In this document: positions 34,324-42,221 of the stretch, one piece after another
Numbering within the stretch: the stretch's first letter is position 1
How the letters are laid out: every line of letters starts with the position of its first letter
Assembly: GCA_016125505.1 (NCBI GenBank)
Contig: WGLP01000002.1
Location: forward strand, 558,001-622,000
Source of the DNA: Gammaproteobacteria bacterium
Lineage (GTDB): Bacteria > Pseudomonadota > Gammaproteobacteria > UBA6429 > Thiohalophilaceae
Reading direction: 5' to 3'
Length of the DNA stretch: 64,000 nucleotides
Translations under genes and position numbers: made by a program
The notes under the pieces: generated by a model
What the model saw: only the letters and a program-made list of their open reading frames with translations
The model's database searches: none
Told to the model about the DNA's origin: nothing

Positions 34324-34465
34324 GAACTTGTTTAAAAACTACTGCGCTTGCCATAACTGCGTTGTAAAAGAACTCAAAATCCTCATTTACTCTCGTGTAA
34401 ACTCCGGTTTTTCGTTCTTTTACGCCTTGTTCTGGCTGCGCTCGTAACGTTTTTAAACAAGTTCT
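34323..34465. repeat. Palindromic intergenic element, copy A
   Basis: A 143-base near-perfect long palindrome fills the gap between convergent genes. Outer arms AGAACTTGTTTAAAAAC (34323-34339) and GTTTTTAAACAAGTTCT (34449-34465) pair over 17 bases. A 44-base core (34372-34415) is shared with copy B (39 of 44 bases equal by hand count). The stem flanking the core is TAAAAGA/TCTTTTA (34365-34371 and 34416-34422), with GTTG before and CGCCTTG after. It could act as a bidirectional terminator or a mobile palindrome. Confidence 0.82.
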
Positions 34466-34472
34466 TGCACTG

Positions 34473-34931
34473 TTAATCTGATTTTTTGTTTCTGCGCGTG
34501 CGGCCTTCAAACTGCACGATGCTGCGGGCAATCTCTGTATAAGGCAGTGCAGGGATCTCACCGTAACGTTCCAGCGCCGATTGCAGCAAGCCAAAGATAT
34601 TCTCGATGGGTTTGTTGATATCACTCTCGCCAAGGAGCTGTTGCAGGCCGTACAGTCCGCCGGTCTGTACCTTGATTTCCTTGGCATGTGGCAGTGGCCC
34701 ATCGAGCCGGGTCAGTTTAAGCGCAAACAAGGCATTGTCGCGCATGTGTGTCAGGGTTGCCTGGCACAGGGCTGCGGCCTGCGGTTCGCGACAGGCAACA
34801 CCTTCACGATCGGCGAGATTGAAGCGGTGCGCGTACTGGCAATGGGCGCGGCGGGATAAAATGGTTTTCTCAAAAACGCAGCGCTGCTGATTGATGGCGT
34901 GATAAAAGCTGCGATATTCGTTTTCTTCCAC
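34473..34931 (-). CDS. Cysteine-containing conserved hypothetical protein
   Basis: A 152-residue protein with four Cys in the first third (Cys18, 31, 47 and 56, in CVFEK, HCQYA, ACREP and ALCQAT). The even spacing suggests a metal or iron-sulfur site in a helical bundle, though no family is recognised. The rest is helical and ends in a basic tail (GRTRRNKKSD). It is downstream of a 77-residue unknown gene, 10 bases away, in the same direction; its 3' end meets repeat A. Confidence 0.68.
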   Translation of the reverse strand: MEENEYRSFYHAINQQRCVFEKTILSRRAHCQYAHRFNLADREGVACREPQAAALCQATLTHMRDNALFALKLTRLDGPLPHAKEIKVQTGGLYGLQQLLGESDINKPIENIFGLLQSALERYGEIPALPYTEIARSIVQFEGRTRRNKKSD

Positions 34932-34941
34932 AGGTGTACGC

Positions 34942-35175
34942 TTATTTTTCCCACTCGCGCAGGATGGGTTTATCCCGCTTTTCCATTAACTGTTCTTCCG
35001 CCTGGAGCTGGTTCTCGGCGAACATGACTTTTATCTGGCTGTTATCGGTTTGTTCGGCACGCGTGTGCTTGGCAAAATCCTGGGCCTCTTTATAGACCTC
35101 GAATTCCTTGAGCAGCTCGAGCTGTTTGACGATGGCGGTAGGACCGGCTTGAATGCGAAAGACATAATAAGGCAT
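34942..35175 (-). CDS. Small conserved hypothetical protein
   Basis: A 77-residue protein starting MPYYVFRI and made of a short beta segment followed by two helices (FEVYKEAQDFAKHTRAEQ, AENQLQAEEQLMEKRDKP). The highly charged helices suggest a protein-protein role. No domain recognised. Ten bases separate it from the Cys-containing protein gene, so they form one transcription unit. Confidence 0.68.
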   Translation of the reverse strand: MPYYVFRIQAGPTAIVKQLELLKEFEVYKEAQDFAKHTRAEQTDNSQIKVMFAENQLQAEEQLMEKRDKPILREWEK

Positions 35176-35268
35176 GTTGTGGTACCTGATAGTTAAAACG
35201 TGATCTCAATTCGGTAAATATTTTATTATAACCAACATCGGTTCCTCTACCCAGCCTGGTGTATTGTT

Positions 35269-35646
35269 ATGAGTAAAGACCTACTCGCCGTCATTGAATT
35301 AGGCGGCTATCCCAATTTCGCGAGGCTATACGAATCGCTCGGATTTACGGTACATACCGAGGCCAGTATGCGTAATGCGGTGCGCACGCTCAAGAAGGTC
35401 ACCCCGGCGGTGGTGGTTGCCGAATTCAATTTTCAGTCTGATTTTCGCGATCGCACCAGCAGCCTGGAGACACTGATGTCGGTGCTGCAGCGCTTGCCTG
35501 ATTGCAAGGTCATCGTGTTTTATGAACAGGAATTTGCGCACCAGTTACGGCGGTTTACCGACCAGCACCCGGTACATGCCACCTTAGCCTTTCCCATCGA
35601 TGAGGCTGCGCTGAAACAGGCCTTGCAACAGGCGGGTGGCCAGTAG
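35269..35646 (+). CDS. Pseudo-receiver domain protein with Glu at the phosphorylation site
   Basis: A 125-residue protein that reads like a degenerate response-regulator receiver. The order of strands and helices agrees, but the acidic pair is missing (VIELGG), the phospho-acceptor Asp is Glu52 (VVVAEFNF) and the conserved Lys is replaced by Phe near 108 (LAFPID). It cannot be phosphorylated in the usual way, and the Glu could mimic the active state. It converges tightly (3 bases) on the thioredoxin-HEAT gene. The assignment is inference from pattern. Confidence 0.55.
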   Translation: MSKDLLAVIELGGYPNFARLYESLGFTVHTEASMRNAVRTLKKVTPAVVVAEFNFQSDFRDRTSSLETLMSVLQRLPDCKVIVFYEQEFAHQLRRFTDQHPVHATLAFPIDEAALKQALQQAGGQ

Positions 35647-35649
35647 CTG

Positions 35650-36303
35650 TCAGGTCGGCAGACTCGCGAGGGCCTCGCGGGCAATCTCGCGCACTTCCGG
35701 GTCCGGGTCCCCGGTGCAGCGCGTCAACGCCGGTCGCGCCGCGTCAGCATTACTCAGACCAAGATAGTAACAGGCATCACCCCGAACACGCTGATCCGCA
35801 TGGCGGGTCAATTCTGACAGCTCGGGCACCAGTGCCTGCAACAGCGGATCACCCTGCAGCCCCTCGAACACGGCACCCAAACCGATGCGAGCCTGAATCG
35901 GCGCTGCCATGTCGGCGATGATGGACAGACTGATCCGCAGCCAGTGCGGGTGTTTTCGTATCAGTTGTTCGACCGCGACAAGGTGGCCGGCCTCCAGCTC
36001 CTCGGTAAGATAACGCGCGATGCCGGTATCGCTCAGGGCATGGCTGACCCAGTAGTCCAGTTCCGCGGCGCTGTGCAGACCCTGGAATTCCAGCTCGCCG
36101 ATACGAAACCACGGTACGGAACGTACGTGATATTGCGCCGCCTTTTCCGGTTGTTGGGCGATATTAATGACTTCATAGTGGCCAATCTTTCCTGCACCGT
36201 CCAGTTGGTCCAGGAGCTTGTGGACGATGGGACAGATGGCGCAGCCATCGGCAATCAGTAAGAGGACATCCGGTCGGGGTGCTGATGTGGCACTGCGGGG
36301 CAT
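35650..36303 (-). CDS. Thioredoxin-fold protein fused to HEAT-like repeats
   Basis: A 217-residue protein with a thioredoxin/glutaredoxin-like N-terminal domain and active site C-A-I-C (Cys21, Cys24), then a cis-proline VPWFRIG, followed from about residue 115 by helical repeats of HEAT type (PALTRCTGDPDPEVREIAREAL). HEAT or PBS-lyase-type repeats usually bind other proteins, so this may be a client-specific reductase. It begins 3 bases upstream of a PilZ gene in the same direction, suggesting coupling to c-di-GMP signalling. Confidence 0.8.
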   Translation of the reverse strand: MPRSATSAPRPDVLLLIADGCAICPIVHKLLDQLDGAGKIGHYEVINIAQQPEKAAQYHVRSVPWFRIGELEFQGLHSAAELDYWVSHALSDTGIARYLTEELEAGHLVAVEQLIRKHPHWLRISLSIIADMAAPIQARIGLGAVFEGLQGDPLLQALVPELSELTRHADQRVRGDACYYLGLSNADAARPALTRCTGDPDPEVREIAREALASLPT

Positions 36304-36306
36304 GAC

Positions 36307-36573
36307 TCAACTTTCCAGAAACTTCAGGGCGATGCCGTCCTTGTCAGCGCGCACGATCTGCGCCTTGACCAGGGGGGCGTCGCCTTCCTGTAATCCCTGT
36401 TTGAGTTTGATGTACACGATAGTGCCGACGGCGGGTAATGCGGGCTGGCTTGTCTCGAGAAATACGCCATGGTTGCTGAGATCGCGGGTATGGACTGAGG
36501 TGGCTTCGCCTTCCAGTTGCAATTCGACTTCGAGGCGGATACCGAGCCGGGGCTCTTTGCGTTTATCACTCAT
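36307..36573 (-). CDS. PilZ-domain protein
   Basis: A minimal PilZ domain of 88 residues. The first c-di-GMP motif is RKEPRLGIR (about residues 5-13) and the second is DLSNHGVFLE (about 32-41), both intact. Such stand-alone PilZ proteins act as c-di-GMP adaptors. It lies between a thioredoxin-HEAT gene (3 bases) and a DUF465 gene (12 bases), all leftward, and close to the second GGDEF-EAL gene at 36875. Confidence 0.87.
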   Translation of the reverse strand: MSDKRKEPRLGIRLEVELQLEGEATSVHTRDLSNHGVFLETSQPALPAVGTIVYIKLKQGLQEGDAPLVKAQIVRADKDGIALKFLES

Positions 36574-36585
36574 GTGCGGGCAACT

Positions 36586-36801
36586 TCAGGCTTCGATATC
36601 GGGGATGAGCTTGCTTTCCAGCCGGCCGATCATGTCTTTGAGATTCAGTTTGCGCTTTTTCATCCGTCTTAACTGAAGTTGGTCGACCATCGGATCCATA
36701 CCCAGGCGCTGAATAATATCATCCAGGTCGCGGTGCTCCACGCGCAGCTCTTCCAGGCGTTGCATGATGGCAATGCGTTCTTGTTCTTCCATTTCTTCCA
36801 T
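36586..36801 (-). CDS. DUF465/YdcH-family small protein
   Basis: A 71-residue helical protein with the YdcH/DUF465 signature LRVEHRDLDDIIQRL and MKKRKLNLKDMIGRLE. Members form short coiled coils of unknown role. The ATG at 36801 is used because the DUF465 pattern starts there; upstream frame from 36942 overlaps the end of the GGDEF-EAL gene and lacks the protein look. It is the first gene of the leftward PilZ and thioredoxin-HEAT group. Confidence 0.85.
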   Translation of the reverse strand: MEEMEEQERIAIMQRLEELRVEHRDLDDIIQRLGMDPMVDQLQLRRMKKRKLNLKDMIGRLESKLIPDIEA

Positions 36802-36874
36802 AGCTGTCCGTGATCCGCTACAAGATATCCATCGCGTAGTATACCGCAAGCCCACAGGCGCCGGGAGTGTGCCG

Positions 36875-39409
36875 CTATCCCAGTTTGTACGGCCGGGCCG
36901 CCTTGTGCTGGGCCTCGATGATACGGGTGATTTCCCCCGCATTCACGGGCTTTGCCAGGAAATACCCTTGTGCCGTATCGCAGCGCAGGATGCGCAGCAG
37001 ATCGTAGATTTCCTCGCTTTCCACGCCCTCGGCAACGACCCGCAGACCGAGGTTATGCGCCAGGTCGATAGTGGAACGCACGATCACGGCGTCGTTTTCA
37101 TTCTCGATCATGTCCAGCACGAACGACTTGTCAATCTTAAGCTCGTCCACCGGCAGTTTCTTCAGGTAACCGAGCGAAGAGAAGCCAGCGCCGAAATCGT
37201 CGATGGCAATCCGCAGGCCCATATCGTCCAGCTTTTGCAGGATGCCGATAGCATTGTTCGGGTCGATCAGCATGGCGTTCTCGGTGACTTCGATCACGAC
37301 ATAAGTCGCCGGCACTTCATATTTTTCCAGGAGCCGGCTGATTTGTTCCACCAGTTCGATCGTCAACAGGTCATAGACAGACAGGTTGATGGCGACGGAT
37401 ATGAAAATATCCTGTTTACGCCAGCGCGAACACTGCTGTATGGCCTGTTCCATTACCCACGATGTGAGGCGATTGATGATGCCGAGCTGTTCCGCCAGGG
37501 GGATGATATTGACCGGTGATACCGAACCGTGCTGCGGATGTTCCCACCGCAACAAGGCCTCGACACCGACCGGCTGATTCAGGGCAATGTCATATTTAAG
37601 CTGATAGACGATATCCAGCGTACCTTCGTTGATGGCACAGCGGAGATCGTGGGCCAGCGACAGGTAACGTGTATCGTAATTATCCGTCGTTGCCTCATAA
37701 AAGGCGAAGCCAAGACGATTACGTTTGGCAACGTACATGGCGATGTCGGCACGCTTGATCATGGTCTCCGCATCGTTGCCATGCTGGGGGTGTACCGCGA
37801 TACCGAGACTGGCGCCGACAAACAATTGTTGGCCCTGAATATCAAACGGCTGCTCGAATGACTTGAGGATCTTCATACAGACGTTTTTCGCCTGGGTCTC
37901 GTCGGCTCCATACAGCAGTACAGCAAATTCATCACCGCCGAGGCGCGCAACCACGTCATTCTCACGAAACTCATCACGCAGGCGTTTGCCGACTTCGATC
38001 AGCAGGAGATCACCCATGTGGTGTCCCAGGGCATCGTTGGCTTCCTTGAAGCGATCCAGATCGAGCATGATGAGACTGACGTCGTCGGTATGCCGGCGGT
38101 TTTTGCCGATCGCCTGACTCAATTGCTGGTACAGCAGATTCCGGTTGGCGAGGCCGGTAAGGGCATCGTGCTGTGCCTGGTGTTCCAGCGCCTCCTGCCG
38201 CGAATGAATCTGATCGCGCATTTCCGTGAAGGCCTGGATCAGATCGCGGGTCTCCCTCGATTTGGGTTCCGGCAATGCCGCCATGCCGCCCTTGCGAGCC
38301 TCCTGTAAAAAGACATTTGCCAGCTTGAGCATTGGCTTGAGCACGGCACGGTCGAAACTGAAGTAACCGAGCACGATGAAGATCAGACATACCGTTGCGA
38401 TGCCCCAAATCGTGATACCTTGCTGTTGTGCAAGGCTATCCAGCGTGTTGATATCCTCATTGGCGCTGCGTTCCAGGTTGGCATCAAAGGTGAGCAAGGC
38501 GGTCCAGATCATTTCCATCAGTGGATTGATACGATCGTGTAACTGGAGAGCGTCACTTCGCCAGTTGTGTGAGTTGTGGATGTTGATCAACTTGTGGTAT
38601 TCGCGGTCCCACATACGGGTGAGTTGAACAATCTCGGTGACTGCGTTATTGGTGTTGAAGCCCATCTGGCTTTCTGTCTGCATGGCCTTGAGCTGGCGCA
38701 GGTTGTCATTGAGATCGGCGATATAGATTTCGATATTCTTTTCCTGCGTGGCGAGGGTATCTATGTCGTACGATCCCAGGCGATTGGCGATCAGCATGCG
38801 CACGTTCAGGATAATGGTGGACCAGCGATGCCGTGCCTGTACCAGCAATTGGTAAAGGGCAAATCGTTCCGGGTCGTGTTCCAGTTCGGTGGCGGTTTCG
38901 TCCAATGCAAGCTGGAACGCGTCGAACACGCTTTGTTGTTGCGGCACCATTTCATCACGAGCCAGCTCCAGGCTGGGAAACTGCAGGCGGGAATCGAGCC
39001 GGATCGTGATCAGTTCCCGTGCCGCGGTTTGCAACTGGTGGGTCAGCGTGGTGACGTACAGAATACGTTCCCGTTGCGCCTTGTTAAGCTGGGTGTGCAT
39101 GTCGAGCAGCTGCTGTGTGCTGGCGAGCAGCTCATCGATGCGTTGGTGAATGAGTGACTGGTTTTCACGACGCTTCGGGTCGATCAGGAATTGCCCGATT
39201 ACCTCGCGGACCTGCCAGATGGCATTGCGGATTTCCCGGCTTTGCATCAGCAGTTGGCGTCGGGTCTCGATGTTTTGTGCCGCTGCCTCGCGTGTGTGGG
39301 TCGACAGGTAGTGCCCGCCAACGGCACACAGCAAGACGAGAATGCCAAGAATGACACTGATCGAGGCGTATCTGCTGCGAAGGCTATATAAATCCACTTT
39401 CCCTACCAA
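36875..39409 (-). CDS. Membrane GGDEF-EAL c-di-GMP enzyme with periplasmic sensor (paralogue 2)
   Basis: 844 residues, same design as the protein at 15345-17876: N-terminal membrane helix (about 14-32), helical periplasmic sensor with WRSD-x3-L-x4-NPL and LIANRLG, second membrane helix (about 330-350), linker, GGDEF (491-495) and EAL (617-619). The I-site is REND. EAL markers VTENA, DDFGAG, AEGVES and QGYF are present, with one change (GTG to GAG). Start is TTG 39409 or GTG 39397, the latter behind AGGG. Both activities may be intact. The linker and GGDEF are very like paralogue 1 (DQIHSRQEALEHQAQHDAL). Confidence 0.9.
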   Translation of the reverse strand: MVGKVDLYSLRSRYASISVILGILVLLCAVGGHYLSTHTREAAAQNIETRRQLLMQSREIRNAIWQVREVIGQFLIDPKRRENQSLIHQRIDELLASTQQLLDMHTQLNKAQRERILYVTTLTHQLQTAARELITIRLDSRLQFPSLELARDEMVPQQQSVFDAFQLALDETATELEHDPERFALYQLLVQARHRWSTIILNVRMLIANRLGSYDIDTLATQEKNIEIYIADLNDNLRQLKAMQTESQMGFNTNNAVTEIVQLTRMWDREYHKLINIHNSHNWRSDALQLHDRINPLMEMIWTALLTFDANLERSANEDINTLDSLAQQQGITIWGIATVCLIFIVLGYFSFDRAVLKPMLKLANVFLQEARKGGMAALPEPKSRETRDLIQAFTEMRDQIHSRQEALEHQAQHDALTGLANRNLLYQQLSQAIGKNRRHTDDVSLIMLDLDRFKEANDALGHHMGDLLLIEVGKRLRDEFRENDVVARLGGDEFAVLLYGADETQAKNVCMKILKSFEQPFDIQGQQLFVGASLGIAVHPQHGNDAETMIKRADIAMYVAKRNRLGFAFYEATTDNYDTRYLSLAHDLRCAINEGTLDIVYQLKYDIALNQPVGVEALLRWEHPQHGSVSPVNIIPLAEQLGIINRLTSWVMEQAIQQCSRWRKQDIFISVAINLSVYDLLTIELVEQISRLLEKYEVPATYVVIEVTENAMLIDPNNAIGILQKLDDMGLRIAIDDFGAGFSSLGYLKKLPVDELKIDKSFVLDMIENENDAVIVRSTIDLAHNLGLRVVAEGVESEEIYDLLRILRCDTAQGYFLAKPVNAGEITRIIEAQHKAARPYKLG

Positions 39410-39519
39410 ATTTATAAATATGGGATCCCGCTATGCCGTTGAGGCACGACTGGCCCGGTGGTTATCGGCAAGCACCCAAATTTTATTTATACCACTAATT
39501 TAATATGGCTTTAACTAAC

Positions 39520-40107
39520 TTAGCGCCGATCCGGGAGAAGTGCGGCAATGGCGGCGTTCAGGAGCTGGAGGCGGGCGGTATTCCCGCCGCGATCCGGATG
39601 ATGTTGCATAACTTGCTCGCGGTAACGGCGGCGGATCTTGGCATCATCCACCGGGTCTGACAGCCCCAGGACGGCCAGGGCCTCGGCCCGTTGTTCCGTG
39701 CGGGCCAGCTGCCGCCAGAAGTCGTCGAGCAGCGCCTGCACATCCTCGGGACCTGTCTCTTGCAGGTGGCTAAGGTCGAGATAGTAGTGCTGTAGGGGGT
39801 CGGCCTCAGTCAGTTGGCCTGAAGTCGTGGCCTGGTAGGGAAGCAGGGCAATCCGCAGCGGTCCAATTTCAAGGCGCGCCAATTGCCGGGTCAGCAGGTC
39901 CGCCCGCAAAAGGTAGAGACTATGAAACAGAATAAAATGTTGGCGAAACAGCGCGACCGGGTCTGCCCGATCGGTCTGGAAGACCGCTAACTGCCTCTGC
40001 AATATATTAAGGAGCTCATATTCACTCAGCCCATCCGGATACTCGCGCAGGACCGTGTGGAGATGGGCACAGAGCGGGGCAAAATCCGCTGGTGCGGGCG
40101 CTGTCAG
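39520..40107 (-). CDS. DnaJ-related protein, apparent CTG start
   Basis: A co-chaperone-like protein with an N-terminal DnaJ-related helical domain and a C-terminal J domain (YREQVMQHHPDRGG, HPD present). The first usual start codon is TTG at 40002 (160 residues), but the open frame continues upstream with family-like sequence (LREYPDGLSEYELLN) that lacks ATG, GTG or TTG. CTG at 40107 with GGAG 8 bases ahead gives 195 residues and overlaps the stop of the previous gene as CTGA. The longer form is given. If a true start is TTG, the first half-domain would be lost. Confidence 0.75.
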   Translation of the reverse strand: MTAPAPADFAPLCAHLHTVLREYPDGLSEYELLNILQRQLAVFQTDRADPVALFRQHFILFHSLYLLRADLLTRQLARLEIGPLRIALLPYQATTSGQLTEADPLQHYYLDLSHLQETGPEDVQALLDDFWRQLARTEQRAEALAVLGLSDPVDDAKIRRRYREQVMQHHPDRGGNTARLQLLNAAIAALLPDRR

Positions 40108-40397
40108 TCCTTTGACTCCGAACTCGGGCGCTTGAGCTTGTCGAGAGGGACGACCACCGTGTCCTGTGGTTCATCGATAAAGCGCGGACGCATCCGGCTT
40201 TCCCGCCCGGCTTCTTTTGCCAGTTCCTGTTCCCGCGCGGTAATGAGGGCGAGGCACTCGCGAATCCCGAGGATGGTGTTGTCGCTCAGGGGATGGCGCA
40301 GGCCGGGCTTCACATGCGTATCCTTGGCGACGTCGGTGAGGACTTTTTTCATCATTTGCAGGATTCGCTCTTCTTTACTGAATTCGGGTTCGGACAT
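40104..40397 (-). CDS. Conserved hypothetical protein
   Basis: A 97-residue hydrophilic helical protein with the recognisable stretch KEERILQMMKKVLTDVAKDTH and IRECLALITAREQELAKEAGR, ending in a basic KLKRPSSESKD tail. I believe the family is widespread in gammaproteobacteria next to DnaJ-related genes, without assigned function. Its TGA overlaps the CTG of the downstream gene, so the two are translationally coupled. Confidence 0.75.
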   Translation of the reverse strand: MSEPEFSKEERILQMMKKVLTDVAKDTHVKPGLRHPLSDNTILGIRECLALITAREQELAKEAGRESRMRPRFIDEPQDTVVVPLDKLKRPSSESKD

Positions 40398-40504
40398 GCA
40401 GGTCTCCGTCGCGGCTGGTGACTAAGGCCGCTATTGTACCTGAGCCTGTGCTCAGCATGCTAAGCTCACCGACTTTCTGTCCCGGCAATCCCCCTGGAGA
40501 ATGC

Positions 40505-41089
40505 GTGGAAACTCCCTGTCGACAATTGGTACTGAGTCCCGCCGAGGCCCAGTGGGTGCCGGAAACCTCGCGCCACTTGATCGATGTGCTGGCGAAACTC
40601 GGGGTGATCGGTCCGCCCGTGCGCGAGGATACGCCGGACCGGTTCGTGATTGGCGAGGCCTTTTTACAGTTATTCAGTTTCATGGGTTGTGCGCCGAGCA
40701 TCGAGTTGCATGTCGCTGATCGCGACATGATTGATTGGCTGGGGTTCGTGTATGTGCACGTCAGCCCGAGCCTGGCGCAGCCGCGCTGGCTGGTGGAACG
40801 GGGCATGGCGAAACCGGCCTGCCCGCATTGTCAGCGCCGAACACGCACATGGCAGGAACACTATCAAGCGCACGCTGCCGCGCTGCAGTGTCCGCACTGT
40901 CAGCACACTGCCTCCGTTTGTGATTGGCGCTGGTACGATGCCGGCGCCTGCGCCCGTCAGTTTGTGAGTATCGTGAATGTCTATCCCAAGGAATCCTTGC
41001 CCACCGACACACTCTTGTCACAATTAAATGAGGCCAGCGGTGTTGCCTGGCGGTATTTTTATTTGCATGCGCCGCTTATCACGGCCTGA
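40505..41089 (+). CDS. Zinc-ribbon-containing protein of unknown function
   Basis: A 194-residue protein. The second half has two CxxC knuckles (PACPHCQRR and LQCPHCQHT), spaced like a zinc ribbon, at about residues 105 and 125. The first half is helical, with GEAFLQLFSFMGCAPSIELHVADRDMIDWLGF. GTG at 40505 is preferred because GGAGA sits 5 bases upstream; a frame open to 40418 adds unlikely residues. No family recognised. It is divergent from the DnaJ-related pair. Confidence 0.72.
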   Translation: METPCRQLVLSPAEAQWVPETSRHLIDVLAKLGVIGPPVREDTPDRFVIGEAFLQLFSFMGCAPSIELHVADRDMIDWLGFVYVHVSPSLAQPRWLVERGMAKPACPHCQRRTRTWQEHYQAHAAALQCPHCQHTASVCDWRWYDAGACARQFVSIVNVYPKESLPTDTLLSQLNEASGVAWRYFYLHAPLITA

Positions 41090-41137
41090 CGCAAATTTCT
41101 GATTGACAGCATTGCAAGTCGTCGGCACACTCGAAAC

Positions 41138-41221
41138 ATGTCTATTCGATTTGCCATTGTACGCGTGCTGCCGCACATCCGCTGGATGTGTGTCGCTGGC
41201 TGCGTGCCCCGGGATCGATGA
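41138..41221 (+). CDS. Putative 27-residue leader peptide with C-x3-C-x-P motif
   Basis: A micro-ORF between genes, ATG 41138 to TGA 41219-41221. It encodes a basic peptide whose end reads CVAGCVP. C-x3-C-x-P is the reported hallmark of copper-responsive upstream ORFs such as CruR in Bordetella. A stem CACATCC/GGATGTG (41174-41180 and 41184-41190) lies inside it. It is followed by an intrinsic terminator and then by the EamA gene. No clear ribosome binding site precedes it, so it is only a candidate. Confidence 0.4.
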   Translation: MSIRFAIVRVLPHIRWMCVAGCVPRDR

Positions 41222-41255
41222 CTGACTAAATATTTCTTTCAAGAATCAGAATTCC

Positions 41256-41295
41256 AGAAGGCCGCAGCGAAAACTGCGGCCTTCTGCGTTTTAGG
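41256..41295 (+). terminator. Strong intrinsic terminator or attenuator before the EamA gene
   Basis: AGAAGGCCGCAG (41256-41267) and CTGCGGCCTTCT (41274-41285) form a perfect 12-bp G+C-rich stem with loop CGAAAA, followed by GCGTTTTA. The end lies about 30 bases before the EamA start, in the 5' region of that gene. It could close a transcript from upstream or attenuate the transporter gene. Confidence 0.78.
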
Positions 41296-41318
41296 CCTTT
41301 AATAACAAGGAACTCACA

Positions 41319-42209
41319 ATGCAGGCGCGTTATCCGGTGCTATTCGGGTTTATCATTGTCGTCATCATCTGGTCGACGACACCGCTGGCGGTAAAGTGGA
41401 GCGGTGAAGGACCGGGATTTTTGTTCGGTGTCACCGCGCGTATGGTGATCGGCACGGTGGTATTGCTGTTACTTGCACGAATTAAGCGTGTCACGGTGCC
41501 GTGGCATCGCAGTGCAATCAAAACCTATCTGGCGGCGGGTCTGGGCATCTATGGCGCGATGATCTGTGTGTACTGGGGGGCGCAGTTCATTGCCTCGGGA
41601 TTTATTTCAGTCATCTTCGGGCTGGCGCCGATCCTCACGGGTGTCTTTGCCTGGTTCATCCTTGAGGAACGTGGACTGACACCCTTGCGCCTGTTTGGGA
41701 TCCTGCTGGGTCTGGTGGGGCTGGCATTCATTTTCCAGCGCAGTATGAATCTCGGACACACGGTATTGATGGGGATCGCGGCTGTGTTGATCTCGGTCAC
41801 GCTGCACGCCTTCAGCGGCGTTCTGGTCAAGCGGCTGCATGGCGATCTGCCTGCCTTGAGTGTCACGACCGGCGGCCTGCTGATCGCAACACCCTTGTAT
41901 CTGCTGACCTGGTGGATTCAGGATGGACACTGGCCGCAACAGATCCCGACGCAGGCACTATGGTCGATTGTCTATCTTGGCGTGATTGCCACCGGTATTG
42001 GCTTCACCTTGTATTTTTACATTCTCAAATACATGCAGGCATCGCAGGTGGCCTTGCTGACGCTGCTCACGCCGGTATTGGCATTATGGTTTGGAAATCT
42101 GTTCAATCACGAAGTTGTGGGCGTCAGCGCCTGGTTCGGGACCGGATTGATTTTGTTCGGGATGGGCATTTATCAGTGGGGCGGCTTGTGGTTGCAGCGC
42201 TTTCGGTAG
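41319..42209 (+). CDS. EamA-family (DMT superfamily) transporter
   Basis: Ten-helix inner-membrane transporter, probably an exporter of metabolites or amino acids. The 296 residues contain two EamA repeats of about 140 residues each, with IIWSTTPLAVKW, ISVIFGLAPILTGVFAWFILEE and LLTLLTPVLALWFG as the characteristic patterns. ATG 41319 has AAGGAA upstream. A perfect terminator hairpin and a Cys-motif micro-ORF in the 230 bases ahead suggest control by attenuation. Substrate unknown. Confidence 0.88.
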   Translation: MQARYPVLFGFIIVVIIWSTTPLAVKWSGEGPGFLFGVTARMVIGTVVLLLLARIKRVTVPWHRSAIKTYLAAGLGIYGAMICVYWGAQFIASGFISVIFGLAPILTGVFAWFILEERGLTPLRLFGILLGLVGLAFIFQRSMNLGHTVLMGIAAVLISVTLHAFSGVLVKRLHGDLPALSVTTGGLLIATPLYLLTWWIQDGHWPQQIPTQALWSIVYLGVIATGIGFTLYFYILKYMQASQVALLTLLTPVLALWFGNLFNHEVVGVSAWFGTGLILFGMGIYQWGGLWLQRFR

Positions 42210-42221
42210 TATATAGGATGG

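Noticed and set aside
34253-34447. 64-codon frame across the end of the DUF2384 gene and repeat A
   Set aside because: It translates the palindromic element itself; no ribosome site and no protein-like composition.
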